From Eledone cirrhosa (Eukaryota; Mollusca; Cephalopoda; Octopoda; Eledonidae): DNA of 64,000 nt. The DNA is taken from positions 295,476,222 through 295,540,221 of the forward strand of contig OZ024740.1 in assembly GCA_964016885.1 (NCBI GenBank), written 5' to 3'. A model generated the notes under the pieces. That model saw only the letters and a program-made list of their open reading frames with translations. It did not search any database and was not told the DNA's origin. Shown one piece after another: positions 39,659 through 53,606 of the stretch. Numbering within the stretch: the stretch's first letter is position 1; every line of letters begins with the position of its first letter. Made by a program: the position numbers and the translations under genes.

Positions 39659-40507
39659 TTTAATTACTGATTATTGCATAATTCATTACTTCAATGAATC
39701 TGACACTTTACTAAATTACTATTGATTGATTCTATATGTAATAAAATAAATCTGGGAAATTTGGATTATTTTGTAATTTCGCTTTAATATCTTGATCATT
39801 TGTTAGAATAACACGTACCAACAATATACAATATATCAGTTTGGAATGCATACACATACAACCACCAAAGCAAATGTACAGTAATAAGAAAGATTAATCA
39901 GAAAGAAAAATACACACAAAAAAAGAAAGACATGTACACTCCCACAATTATACACTACAACAGCGAATGATGATGTTTTCTTCTAAAAATAAGGATGGGA
40001 GCATGACTGTACGAGTATCACCTCATACTTTAGTAAGACGAGCAGCTAACAATGACAAAAACTTTGTTATCAGCTGTCCAGCTTACCTGAATGTCTCCAA
40101 TGCAACGTGCGGAAAGAGTAATTCACCAACTACAGTATTTCAACAACTTGCTCGGCTATAGATGCAGAATTCCCCCACATCCATATAAATTATAACACAA
40201 ACTTCCTAAAGAAGTATTATATTTTAGTTCTAATATTTCAGTGCAAAATACAACAATGCCATCGCACAAACAATGAGATTCGTGGAGCTACAAAGCCAAT
40301 TTCTTATATATCGGATCCTTGGCAAGGTAGTACAAGAGGAGGGTATTACCAGTTTAAAAGAAGCTCTACAGGAACGGAAGTGCAAACAGCTGAACCTGTC
40401 CGAGATCGCCAAGTACCTATGCACATTAGACATGTGGGCATATTTCGAACAGCTGCTATCCGTGTGGTTTTTTCGACTTTGTATTGTTCTCAGCATTTAT
40501 TATTTGA

Positions 40508-40945
40508 GTGATCCATTTTTTGGTTGATTGATTCAATTTTTATTTGATGGATTGATTTTTTATTTGGGTGACCCATTTTGTTTTAGATGGATGCATTTGA
40601 GTGCCGGATCAAAAACAATAAGTGTCAGCGCCGGATTAAAAAACATAAGGATAATGCTGGATTATAACTTGTTAGTGCGGATTAAACACACAAATGATCG
40701 GTACCAGATTAAAAATAGTAAGGTTAAGTGCCGGATTAAAATTAATAGGGCTAAGTGGCGGATTAAAAATAAGGGTCAATGCCGGATTTAAAATAATAAG
40801 CATCAGTGCCGGATTTAAAATAATAATGGTCAATGCTGGATTTAAACAAATAAGGATCAGTGCCAAATAAAAGAGTGTCAATGCCGGACAAAAGTGCCAG
40901 TGTCGGATTAAAAACACTATGGATTAGTGCTAGGTTAAAATGTGT
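40508..40945 (+). repeat. Degenerate A monomers and 27-bp B satellite (M6)
   Basis: It has the same structure and the same GGATGCATTTG variant as M3 and M5, ending TGTGT^GGTGATCC. Confidence 0.85.
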
Positions 40946-43152
40946 GGTGATCCATTTTTTATTTGATGGATCCATTTTTTATTTGATGGATACTTTTTTA
41001 TTTAGGTGATCCATTTTTAATATGATGGATCCATTTTTTATTTGATGGATCCTTTTTTATTTAGGTGATCCATTTTTTATTTGATGGATCCTTTTTTATT
41101 TAGGTGATCCATTTTTTATTTGATGGATCCTTTTTTATTTAGGTGATCCATTTTTTATTTGATGGATCCATTTTTTATTTGATGGATCCTTTTTTATTTA
41201 GGTGATCCATTTTTTATTTGATGGATCCTTTTGATTTATGTGATCCATTTTATATTTGATGGATCCATTTTTTTTATTTAGGTGATCCATTTTTTATTTA
41301 GGTGATCCATTTTTTATTTGATGGATCCTTTTTTATTTAGGTGATCCATTTTTTATTTGATGGATCCATTTTTTATTTGATGGATCCTTTTTTATTTAGG
41401 TGATCCATTTTTTATTTGATGGATCCATTTTTACTTGATGGATCCTTTTTTATTTAGGTGATCCATTTTTTATTTGATGGATCCTTTTTATATTTAGGTG
41501 ATCCATTTTTTTATTTGATGGATCCATTTTTTATTTGATGGATCTTTTTTATTTAGGTGATCCATTTTTTATTTGATGGATCCTTTTTTATTTAGGTGAT
41601 CCAATTTTTATTTGATGGATCCATTTTTTATTTAGATGATCCATTTTTTATTTGATGGATCCATTTTTATTTAGGTGATCCATTTTATATTTGAAGGATC
41701 CATTTTTTATTTAGGTGATCCATTTTTTATTTAGGTGATCCATTTTTTATTTGATGGATCCTTTTTTATTTAGGTGATCCATTTTTTATTTGATGGATCC
41801 ATTTTTTATTTGATGGATCCTTTTTTATTTAGGTGATCCATATTTTATTTGTTGGATCCATTTTTTATTTGATGGATCCTTTTTTATTTAGGTGATCCAT
41901 TTTTTTATTTGATGGATCCTTTTTATTTAGGTGATCCATTTTTTATTTGACGGATCCTTTTTATTTAGGTCATCCATTTTTTTTATGGATCCATTTTTTA
42001 TTTGATGGATCCTTTTTTTATTTAGGTGATCCATTTTTTATTTGATGAATACTTTTTTATTTAGGTGATACATTTTTGATTTGATGGATCCATTTTTTAT
42101 TTAGGTGATCCATTTTTATTTAGGTGATCCATATTATATTTGATGGATCCATTTTTTTTATTTAGGTGATCCATTTTTTATTTAGGTGATCTATTTTTTA
42201 TTTGATGGATCCTTTTTTATTTAGGTGATCCATTTTTTATTTGTTGGATCCATTTTTTATTTGATGAATCCTTATTTATTTAGGTGATCCATATTTTATT
42301 TGTTGGATCCATTTTTTATTTGATGGATCCTTTTTTAATTAGGTTATCCATTTTTTTATTTGATGGATCCTTTTTATTTAGGTGAACCATTTTTTATTTG
42401 ACGGATATTTTTTATTTAGGTGATCCATTTTTTATTTGATGGATCCTTTTTTATTTAGGTGATCCATTTTTTATTTGATGGATCCATTTTTTATTTGATG
42501 GATCCTTTTTATTTAGGTGATCCATTTTTATTTGATGGATCCATTTTTTATTTGATGGATCCATTTTTTATTTGATGGATCCATTTTTATTTAGGTGAAC
42601 CATTTTTTATTTGATGGATCCTTCTTTATTTAGGTGATCCATTTTTATTTGATGGATCCATTTTTTATCTAGCTGATCCATTTTTTATTTGATGGATCCT
42701 TTGTATTAAGGTGAACCATTTTTTATTTGATGGATCCTTTTTTTATTTAGGTGATCCATTTTTTATTTGATGGATCCATTTTTTATTTGATGGATCCTTT
42801 TTTATTTAGGCGATCAAACAAAAAATGGATCACGTAAATAAAAAAGGATCCATGAAATAAAAAATGGATCCATCAAATAAAAAATGGATCACCTAAATAA
42901 AAAAGGATCCATCAAATAAAATATGGATACATAAAATAAAAAATGGATTACCTAAATAAAAAATGATCCATCAAATAAAATATGGATCACCTAAATAAAA
43001 AAATGGATCCATCAAATAAAAAATGGATCCATCAAATAAAAAATGGATCCATCAAATAAAAAATGGATCACCTAAATAAAAAAGGATCCATCAAATAAAA
43101 AATGGATCACCTAAATAAAAAGGATCCATTAAATAAAAAATGGATCACCTAA
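40946..43152. repeat. A/C satellite block 13: forward to 42811, inverted 42812-43152
   Basis: It is the tandem copy of block 10 with equal arm lengths (1,866 and 341 bp). The flip carries a private base, GATCAAACAAAA. Confidence 0.97.
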
Positions 43153-43219
43153 TGTGAACAACAAATCAGTATAGAATAGGGTATCAGGAGAGTATATGGT
43201 AGAACAGGGATATAAATCA
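43153..43219 (+). repeat. 67-bp module fragment, first of a pair
   Basis: It begins TGTGAACAACAAATC and lies 9,736 bp after the fragment at 33417. Confidence 0.93.
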
Positions 43220-43303
43220 TTTTTTATTTGACGGATCCATTTTTATTTAGGTGATGGATCACCTAAATAAAAGGATCCATTAAATAAAAAATGGATCACC
43301 TAA
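43220..43303. repeat. 84-bp satellite mini-palindrome
   Basis: This is the fourth occurrence of the 84-bp spacer, with no length change. Confidence 0.92.
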
Positions 43304-43370
43304 TTTGTACAACAAATCAGTATAGAATAGGGTATCAGGAGAGTATATGGTAGAACAGGGATATAAATCA
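43304..43370 (+). repeat. 67-bp module fragment, second of a pair
   Basis: It begins TTTGTACAACAAATC and ends ATAAATCA. Confidence 0.93.
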
Positions 43371-45708
43371 TTTTTTATTTGATGGATCCATTTTTATTTA
43401 GGTGATCCATTTTATATTTGATGGATCCATTTTTTTATTTAGGTGATCCATTATTTATTTAGGTGATCCATTTTTTATTTGATGGATCCTTTTTTTATTT
43501 AGGTGATACATTTTTTATTTGATGGATCCATTTTTTATTTGATGGATCCTTTTTTATTTAGGTGATCCATTTTTTATTTGATGGATCCATTTTTTATTTG
43601 ATGGATCCTTTTTTATTTAGGTGATCCATTATTTATTTGATGGATCCTTTTATATTTAGGTGATCCATTTTTTTATTTGCTGGATCCATTTTTTATTTGA
43701 TGGATCCTTTTTTATTTAGGTGATCCATTTTTTATTTGATGGATCCTTTTTTATTTAGGTGATCCATTTTTTATTTGATGGATCCATTTTTTATTTGATG
43801 GATCCTTTTTTATTTAGGTGATCCATTTTTTATTTGATGGATCCTTTTTATTTAGGTGATCCATTTTTTATTTGATGGATTCTTTTTTATTTAGGTGATC
43901 CATTTTTTATATGATGGATCCACTTTTTATTTGATGGATCCTTTTTTATTTAGGTGATCCATTTTTTATTTGATGGATCCTTTTTTATTTAGGTGATCCA
44001 TTTTTTATTTGATGGATCCTTTTTATTTAGGTGATCCATTTTATATTTGATGGATCCTTTTTTATTTAGGTGATCCATTTTTTATTTGGTGGATCCATTT
44101 TTTATTTGATGGATCCTTTTTTATTTAGGTGATCCATTTTTTATTTGATGGATCCATTTTTTATTTGATGGATCCTTTTTTATTTAGTTGATCCATTTTT
44201 TATTTGATGGATCCTTTTTTATTTAGGTGATCCATTTTTTATTTGATGGATCCATTTTTTTATTTGATGGATCCTTTTTTATTTAGGTGATCCATTTTTT
44301 ATTTGATGGATCCATTTTATATTTAGTTGATCCATTTTTTATTTGATGGATCCATTTTTATTTAGGTGATCCATTTTTTATTTGATGGATCCTTTTTATT
44401 TAGGTGATCCATTTTTTATTTGATGGATCCTTTTTTATTTAGGTGATCCATTTTTTATTTAATGGATCCATTTTTTATTTGATGAATCCTTTTTTATTTA
44501 GGTGAACCATTTTTTATTTGATGGATCCTTTTGATTTATGTGATCCATTTTATATTTGATGGATCCATTTTTTATTTAGGTGATCCATTTTTTATTTAGG
44601 TGATCCATTTTTTTATTTGATGGATCCTTTTTTATTTAGGTGATCCATTTTTTATTTGATGGATCCATTTTTTATTTGATGCATCCTTTTTTATTTAGGT
44701 GATCCATTTTTTATACGATGGATCCATTTTTTATTTAGGTGATCCAATTTTTATTTGATGGATCCATTTTTTATTTAGGTGATCCATTTTTTATTTGATG
44801 GATCCATTTTTATTTAGGTGATCCATTCTTTATTTGATGGATCCTTTTTTATTTAGGTGATCCATTTTTTATTTGATGGATCCATTTTTTATTTGATGGA
44901 TCCTTTTTTATTTAGGTGATCCATTTTTTATTTGATGGATCCATTTTTTATTTGATGGATCCTTTTTTATTTAGGTGATCCATTTTTTATTTGATGGATC
45001 CTTTTTTATTTAGGTGATCCATTTTTTATTTGATGGATCCATTTTTTATTTGATGGATCTTTTTTTATTTAGGTGATCCATTTTTTATTTGATGGATCCT
45101 TTTTTATTTAGGTGATCCATTTTTTATTTGATGGATCCATTTTATTTAGGTGATCCATTTTTTATTTGATGGATCCTTTTTTATTTAGGTGATCCATTTT
45201 TTATTTGATGGATCCATTTTTTTTATTTGATCTATCCTTTTTTATTTAGGCGATCAAATAAAAAATGGATCCATCAAATAAAAAATGGATCACCTAAATA
45301 AAAAAGGATCCATCAAATAAAATATGGATCCATCAAATAAAAAATGGATTACCTAAATAAAAAAGGATCCATCAAATAAAAAATGGATCCATCAAATAAA
45401 AAATGGATCACCTAAATAAAAATGAATCCATCAAATAAAAAATGTTTCATCTAAATAAAAAATTGGATCCATCAAATAAAAAATGGATCACCTAAATAAA
45501 AAAGGATCCTTCCAATAAAAAATGGATCGCCTAAATAAGAAATGGATCCATCAAATAAAAAATGGATCACCTAAATAAAAATGGATCACCTAAATAAAAA
45601 GTATCCATCAAATAAAAAATGGATCACTTAAATAAAAAAGGATCCATCAAATAAAAAATGGATCACCTAAATAAAAAGGATCCATCAAATAAAAAATGGA
45701 TCACCTAA
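43371..45708. repeat. A/C satellite block 14: forward to 45251, inverted 45252-45708
   Basis: It is the tandem copy of block 11 (arms of 1,881 and 457 bp), with GATCTATCC before the flip. Confidence 0.97.
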
Positions 45709-45775
45709 TTTGAACAACAAATCAGTATAGAATAGGGTATCAGGAGAGTATATGGTAGAACAGGGATATAAATCA
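45709..45775 (+). repeat. 67-bp module fragment, single
   Basis: It is the same class as 35973-36039. Confidence 0.93.
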
Positions 45776-48447
45776 TTTTTTATTTGATGGATCCATTTTT
45801 ATTTAGGTGATCCATTTTATATTTGATGGATCCATTTTTTTATTTAGGTGATCCATTCTTTATTTAGGTGATCCATTTTTTATTTGATGGATCCTTTTTT
45901 TATTTAGGTGATACATTTTTTATTTGATGGATCCATTTTTTATATGATGGATCCTTTTTTATTTAGGTGATCCATTTTTTATTTGATGGATCCATTTTTT
46001 ATTTGATGGATCCTTTTTTATTTAGGTGATCCATTTTTTATTTGATGGATCCTTTTATATTTAGGTGATCCATTTTTTATTTGCTGGATCCATTTTTTAT
46101 TTGATGGATCCTTTTTTATTTAGGTGATCCATTTTTTATTTGATGGATTCTTTTTTATTTAGGCGATGCATTTTTTATTTGATGGGTCCATTTTATTTAG
46201 GTGATCCATTTTTTATTTGATGGATCCATTTTTATTTAGGTGATCCATTTTATATTTGATGGATCCATTTTTTTATTTAGGTGATCCATTTTTTATTTAG
46301 GTGATCCATTTTTTATTTGATGGATCCTTTTTTTTATTTAGGTGATACATTTTTTATTTGATGGATCCATTTTTTATTTGATGGATCCTTTTTTATTTAG
46401 GTGATCCATTTTTTATTTGATGGATCCATTTTTTATTTGATGGATCCTTTTTTATTTAGGTGATCCATTTTTTATTTGATAGATCCTTTTATATTTAGGT
46501 GATCCATTTTTTATTTGCTGGACCCATTTTTTATTTGATGGATCCTTTTTTATTTAGGTGATCCATTTTTTATTTGATGGATCCTTTTTTATTTAGGCGA
46601 TCCATTTTTTATTTGATGGATCCATTTTTTATTTGATGGATCCTTTTTTATTTAGGTGATCCATTTTTTATTTGATGGATCCTTTTTATTTAGGTGATCC
46701 ATTTTTTATTTGATGGATTCTTTTTTATTTAGGTGATCCATTTTTTATATGATGGATCCACTTTTTATTTGATGGATCCTTTTTTATTTAGGTGATCCAT
46801 TTTTTATTTGATGGATCCTTTTTTATTTAGGTGATCCATTTTTTATTTGATGGATCCTTTTTATTTAGGTGATCCATTTTATATTTGATGGATCCTTTTT
46901 TATTTAGGTGATCCATTTTTTATTTGGTGGATCCATTTTTTATTTGATGGATCCTTTTTTATTTAGGTGATCCATTTTTTATTTGATGGATCCATTTTTT
47001 ATTTGATGGATCCTTTTTTATTTAGTTGATCCATTTTTTATTTGATGGATCCTTTTTTATTTAGGTGATCCATTTTTTATTTGATGGATCCATTTTTTTA
47101 TTTGATGGATCCTTTTTTATTTAGGTGATCCATTTTTTATTTGATGGATCCTTTTTTATTTAGGTGATCCATTTTTTATTTGATGGATCCATTTTTTATT
47201 TAGTTGATCCATTTTTTATTTGATGGATCCATTTTTATTTAGGTGATCCATTTTTTATTTGATGGATCCTTTTTATTTAGGTGATCCATTTTTTATTTGA
47301 TGGATCCTTTTTTATTTAGGTGATCCATTTTTTATTTAATGGATCCATTTTTTATTTGATGAATCCTTTTTTATTTAGGTGATCCATTTTTTATTTGATG
47401 GATCCTTTTGATTTATGTGATCCATTTTATATTTGATGGATCCATTTTTTATTTAGGTGATCCATTTTTTATTTAGGTGATCCATTTTTTTATTTGATGG
47501 ATCCTTTTTTATTTAGGTGATCCATTTTTTATTTGATGGATCCATTTTTTATTTGATGGATCCTTTTTTATTTAGGTGATCCAATTTTTATTTGATGGAT
47601 CCATTTTTTATTTAGGTGATCCATTTTTTATTTGATGGATCCATTTTTATTTAGGTGATCCATTCTTTATTTGATGGATCCTTTTTTATTTAGGTGATCC
47701 ATTTTTTATTTGATGGATCCATTTTTTATTTGATGGATCCTTTTTTATTTAGGTGATCCATTTTTTATTTGATGGATCCATTTTTTATTTGATGGATCCT
47801 TTTTTATTTAGGTGATCCATTTTTTATTTGATGGATCCTTTTTTATTTAGGTGATCCATTTTTTATTTGATGGATCCATTTTTTATTTGATGGATCTTTT
47901 TTTATTTAGGTGATCCATTTTTTATTTGATGGATCCTTTTTTATTTAGGTGATCCATTTTTTATTTGATGGATCCATTTTATTTAGGTGATCCATTTTTT
48001 ATTTGATGGATCCTTTTTTATTTAGGTGATCCATTTTTTATTTGATGGATCCATTTTTTTTATTTGATCTATCCTTTTTTATTTAGGCGATCAAATAAAA
48101 AATGGATCCATCAAATAAAAAATGGATCACCTAAATAAAAAAGGATCCATCAAATAAAATATGGATCCATCAAATAAAAAATGGATTACCTAAATAAAAA
48201 AGGATCCATCAAATAAAAAATGGATCCATCAAATAAAAAATGGATCACCTAAATAAAAATGAATCCATCAAATAAAAAATGTTTCATCTAAATAAAAAAT
48301 TGGATCCATCAAATAAAAAATGGATCACCTAAATAAAAAGTATCCATCAAATAAAAAATGGATCACTTAAATAAAAAAGGATCCATCAAATAAAAAATGG
48401 ATCACCTAAATAAAAAGGATCCATCAAATAAAAAATGGATCACCTAA
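45776..48447. repeat. A/C satellite block 15: forward to 48088, inverted 48089-48447
   Basis: The forward arm equals block 7 in length (2,313 bp). The inverted arm is a 457-bp type shortened by 98 bp: the GATCCTTCCAATAAA part is missing. Confidence 0.97.
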
Positions 48448-48514
48448 TTTGAACAACAAATCAGTATAGAATAGGGTATCAGGAGAGTATATGGTAGAAC
48501 AGGGATATAAATCA
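48448..48514 (+). repeat. 67-bp module fragment, single
   Basis: It begins TTGAACAACAAATC. It is the last fragment before the right part of the domain. Confidence 0.93.
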
Positions 48515-51173
48515 TTTTTTATTTGATGGATCCATTTTTATTTAGGTGATCCATTTTATATTTGATGGATCCATTTTTTTATTTAGGTGATCCATTTTTT
48601 ATTTAGGTGATCCATTTTTTATTTGATGGATCCTTTTTTTATTTAGGTGATACATTTTTTATTTGATGGATCCATTTTTTATATGATGGATCCTTTTTTA
48701 TTTAGGTGATCCATTTTTTATTTGATGGATCCATTTTTTATTTGATGGATCCTTTTTTATTTAGGTGATCCATTTTTTATTTGATGGATCCTTTTATATT
48801 TAGGTGATCCATTTTTTATTTGCTGGATCCATTTTTTATTTGATGGATCCTTTTTTATTTAGGTGATCCATTTTTTATTTGATGGATTCTTTTTTATTTA
48901 GGCGATGCATTTTTTATTTGATGGGTCCATTTTATTTAGGTGATCCATTTTTTATTTGATGGATCCATTTTTATTTAGGTGATCCATTTTATATTTGATG
49001 GATCCATTTTTTTATTTAGGTGATCCATTTTTTATTTAGGTGATCCATTTTTTATTTGATGGATCCTTTTTTTTATTTAGGTGATACATTTTTTATTTGA
49101 TGGATCCATTTTTTATTTGATGGATCCTTTTTTATTTAGGTGATCCATTTTTTATTTGATGGATCCATTTTTTATTTGATGGATCCTTTTTTATTTAGGT
49201 GATCCATTTTTTATTTGATAGATCCTTTTATATTTAGGTGATCCATTTTTTATTTGCTGGACCCATTTTTTATTTGATGGATCCTTTTTTATTTAGGTGA
49301 TCCATTTTTTATTTGATGGATCCTTTTTTATTTAGGCGATCCATTTTTTATTTGATGGATCCATTTTTTATTTGATGGATCCTTTTTTATTTAGGTGATC
49401 CATTTTTTATTTGATGGATCCTTTTTATTTAGGTGATCCATTTTTTATTTGATGGATTCTTTTTTATTTAGGTGATCCATTTTTTATTTGATGGATCCAT
49501 TTTTTATTTGATGGATCCTTTTTTATTTAGGTGATCCATTTTTTATTTGATGGATCCTTTTTTATTTAGGTGATCCATTTTTTATTTGATGGATCCTTTT
49601 TATTTAGGTGATCCATTTTTTATTTGATGGATCCTTTTTTATTTAGGTGATCCATTTTTTATTTGGTGGATCCATTTTTTATTTGATGGATCCTTTTTTA
49701 TTTAGGTGATCCATTTTTTATTTGATGGATCCATTTTTTATTTGATGGATCCTTTTTTATTTAGGTGATCCATTTTTTATTTGATGGATCCATTTTTTAT
49801 TTGATGGATCCTTTTTTATTTAGGTGATCCATTTTTTATTTGATGGATCCTTTTTTATTTAGGTGATCCATTTTTTATTTGATGGATCCATTTTTTATTT
49901 GATGGATCCTTTTTTATTTAGGTGATCCATTTTTTATTTGATGGATTCTTTTTTATTTAGGTGATCCATTTTTTATTTGATGGATCCTTTTTTATTTAGG
50001 TGATCCAATTTTTATTTGATGGATCCATTTTTTATTTAGGTGATCCATTTTTATTTGATGGATCTATTTTTATTTAGGTGATCCATTTTATATTTGATGG
50101 ATCCATTTTTTTATTTAGGTGATCCAATTTTTTATTTGATGGATCCTTTTTTTATTTAGGTGATCCATTTTTTATTTGATGGATCCATTTTTTATTTGAT
50201 GGATCCTTTTTTATGTAGGTGATCCATTTTTTATTTGATGGATCCATTTTTTATTTGATGGATCCTTTTTTATTTAGGTGATCCATTTTTTATTTGATGG
50301 ATCCTTTTTATTTAGGTGATCCATTATTTATTTGATGGATCCTTTTTTATTTAGGTGATCCATTTTTTATTTGATGGATCCATTTTTTATTTGATGGATC
50401 CTTTTTTATTTAGGTGATCCATTTTTTATTTGATGGATCCATTTTTTATTTGATGGATCCTTTTTTATTTAGGTGATCCATTTTTTATTTGATGGATCCT
50501 TTTTTATTTAGGAGATCCATTTTTTATTTGATGGATCCATTTTTTTATTTAGGTGATCCATTTTTTATTTGATGGACCCTTTTTTATTTAGGTGATCCAT
50601 TTTTTATTTGATGGATCCTTTTTTATTTAGGCGATCAAATAAAAAATGGATCCATCAAATAAAAAATGGATCAACTAAATAAAAAAGGATCCATCAAATA
50701 AAATATGGATCCATCAAATAAAAAATTGATTACCTAAATAAAAAAGGATCCATCAAATAAAAAATGGATCCATCAAATAAAAAATGGATCACCTAAATAA
50801 AAATGAATCCGTCAAATAAAAAATGGATCACCTAAATAAAAAAATGGATCCATCAAATAAAAAATTGATCGCCTAAATAAAAAAGGATCCTTCCAATAAA
50901 AAATGGATCGCCTAAATAAAAAAGGATCCTTCCAATAAAAAATGGACCGGCTAAATAAAAAATGGATCCATCAAATAAAAAATGGATCCATCAAATAAAA
51001 AATGGATCACCTAAATAAAAAAGGATCCATCAAATAAAAAATGGATCACCTAAATAAAAAAATGGATCCATCAAATGAAAAATGGATCACCTAATTAAAA
51101 AAATGGATCCATCAAATAAAAAATGGATCACCTAAATAAAAAAGGATCCAACAAATAAAAAATGGATCACCTA
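48515..51173. repeat. A/C satellite block 16: forward to 50632, inverted 50633-51173
   Basis: The first about 900 bp follow block 15, then the arm diverges (the ATATGATGGATCCAC marker is absent). The 541-bp inverted arm is a class of its own, with TGGACCGGCTAAATA and two GATCCTTCCAATAAA units, and leads to M7. Confidence 0.96.
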
Positions 51174-51254
51174 CTTTAGATAAATAAAAAATACGTCCAA
51201 GATCAACAAAAGCAGGTTGTGAAAATTCTGGTCTGCCAGTATCACTAGTCTGTA

Positions 51255-51443
51255 GCGGTGAATTGGCAGTATCAGTAGAGGGTCGTACGCCATGCTTTCC
51301 AGCAAAGTTACGTTCCTTTACGTTCTGAGTTCAAATCCCGTTGAGATTAACTTTGCCTTTCATCCTTATGGGGTCGATAAAATAAAGTACCAGTAATGCA
51401 CTGGGTAATTGCTGGCCTTGTGCCAAAAGTAGAAACAATTATT
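51255..51443 (+). mobile_element. tRNA-derived SINE (M7 copy)
   Basis: The A-box region reads GGCAGTATCAGTAG and the stem region CCAGCAAAGTTACG, both private. The B box GAGTTCAAATCCC is intact. Confidence 0.87.
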
Positions 51444-51863
51444 AGTAAGATCGAGAGGAATAAGACAAGTTTAAAGCAGTGTGTTTATAATATAGACTCA
51501 TGTCCGAGTCATAACATGAAGGGCTTACTCTGCCACACTCTCCAGCTCGTCACAGAAAAGGCGACCATAATATATACAAGAATGGCTCTCATACATTCTT
51601 AGTGGGAATCAAATGAAAGTAGACATCCGTAAGCAATGGCGCTAACTAGTGAAATGAGTTACTCTGAGACCACATAAAAAGAAGAAATAAATAAAAAAAA
51701 CATGATGTTTTATGGAAAAGTAATAAAATGTTCTTCACAAAAAATAATAAAACTCCTAGAATTCTATAACTACAGAAATATATGTATATACAAAGATAAT
51801 ATATGATATATTACAACAGGATCACAAGAACACAGCAACGATAATAATTTTCAGAATGAATAT

Positions 51864-51924
51864 ACAAAAAATAATGTAAGTTAAAACAATATGTGACATT
51901 GTTTTAACTTACATTATTTTTTGT
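51864..51924. repeat. Palindrome, 61 bp, with a 2-bp deletion (M7)
   Basis: The right arm reads GACATTGTTTTAAC, having lost AT from ACATATTG. The rest pairs fully. Confidence 0.88.
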
Positions 51925-51993
51925 TTTAATTATATAATATATAGTATCGTTAATTATAATATGTAATAATAATAATATAATTTTCTATTTCAG

Positions 51994-52318
51994 AGCTCAG
52001 CTTTGGAAGAGAGGCTGCTTGCAAGTGTATGGACATATGATCGTGTGCATTCTAGCAAGAGCATGGAGGATGTGCGACATGACTTCATTGCAAGATTCGG
52101 TAAACCAGCTCCTATGAAGAGGACGATACTGCGATGGGAGCATAAACTATTTCTCATTACTTTTGGTGGGGGGTGACAAGACTTTCGGACCACCTTGTAC
52201 AACAAATCAGTATAGAATAGGGTATCAGGAGAGTATATGGTAGAACAGGGATATAAATCACGACTCTTGACTTCACCACGAAATATTGAAGTTGCTAGGG
52301 TGCGGTTCCGATACTTAT
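51994..52318 (+). pseudogene. Decayed DUF4817-like transposase N-terminus (M7)
   Basis: The frame is open to TGA at 52174-52176. The possible donor after TTTTG is GTGGGG here, weaker than GTAGGG elsewhere. The SRLLTSPRNIEV block is present. Confidence 0.6.
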
Positions 52319-53168
52319 TTTAATTACTGATTATTGCATAATTCATTACTTCAATGAATCTGACACTTTTCTAAATTACTATTGATTGATTCTATATGTA
52401 ATAAAATAAATCTGGGAAATTTTGATTATTTTGTAATTTCGCTTTAATATCTTGATCATTTGTTAGAATAACACGTACCAACAATATACAATATATCAGT
52501 TTGGAATGCATACACATACAACCACCAAAGCAAATGTACAGTAATAAGAAAGATTAATCAGAAAGAAAAATGCACACAAAAAAAGAAAGACATGTACACT
52601 CCCACAATTATACACTACAACAGCGAATGATGATGTTTTCTTCTAAAAATAAGGATGGGAGCATGACTGTACGAGTATCACCTCATACTTTAGTAAGACG
52701 AGCAGCTAACAATGACAAAAACTTTGTTATCAGCTGTTCGGCTTACCTGAATGTCTCCAATGCAACGTGCGGAAAGAGTAATTCACCAACTACAGTATTT
52801 CAACAACTTGCTCGGCTATAGATGCAGAATTCCCCCACATCCATATAAATTATAACACAAACTTCCTAAAGAAGTATTATATTTTAGTTCTAATATTTCA
52901 GTGCAAAATACGACAATGCCATTCGCACAAACAATGAGATTCGTGGAGCTACAAAGCCAATTTCTTATATATCGGATCCCTGGCAAGGTAGTACAAGAGG
53001 AGGGTATTACCAGTTTAAAAGAAGCTCTACAGGAACGGAAGTGCAAACAGCTGAACTTGTCCGAGATCGCCAATTACCTATGCACATTAGACATGTGGGC
53101 ATATTTCGAACAGCTGCTTTCCGTGTGGTTTTTTCGACTTTGTATTGTTCTCAGCATTTATTATTTGA

Positions 53169-53606
53169 GTGATCCATTTTTTGGTTGATTGATTCAATTT
53201 TTATTTGATGGATTGATTTTTTATTTGGGTGACCCATTTTTTTTTAGATGGATCCATTTGAGTGCCGGATCAAAAACAATAAGTGTCAGCGCCGGATTAA
53301 AAAACATAAGGATAATGCCGGATTATAACTTGTTAGTGCGGATTAAACACACAAATGATCGGTGCCAGATTAAAAATAGTAAGGTTTAGTGCCGGATTAA
53401 AATTAATAGGGCTAAGTGGCGGATTAAAAATAAGGGTCAATGCCGGATTTAAAATAATAAGTATCAGTGCCGGATTTAAAATAATAAGGGTCAGTGCTGG
53501 ATTTAAACAAATAAGGATCAGTGCCAAATAAAAGAGTGTCAATGCCGGACAAAAGTGCCAGTGCCGGATTAAAAACACTATGGATTAGTGCTAGGTTAAA
53601 ATGTGT
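53169..53606 (+). repeat. Degenerate A monomers and 27-bp B satellite (M7)
   Basis: The transition is GATGGATCCATTTGAGTGCC, as in M8. B units keep more GTGCCGGATT copies than in M3. It ends at A satellite. Confidence 0.85.

Larger units (their letters stand above)
38513..40945 (+). other. Host module M6, long form (2,433 bp)
   Basis: It is essentially the same as M5, 9,736 bp away, and starts the second tandem 9.7-9.8 kb unit. Confidence 0.9.
51174..53606 (+). other. Host module M7, long form (2,433 bp)
   Basis: It is a more diverged long form. It shares with M8 the CGACAATGCCATTCGC sequence and the TTTTTTTTTAGATGGATCC transition, which M3, M5 and M6 have changed. Private changes include a 2-bp loss in the palindrome and GTGGGGGG after the HTH relic. 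Confidence 0.9.
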
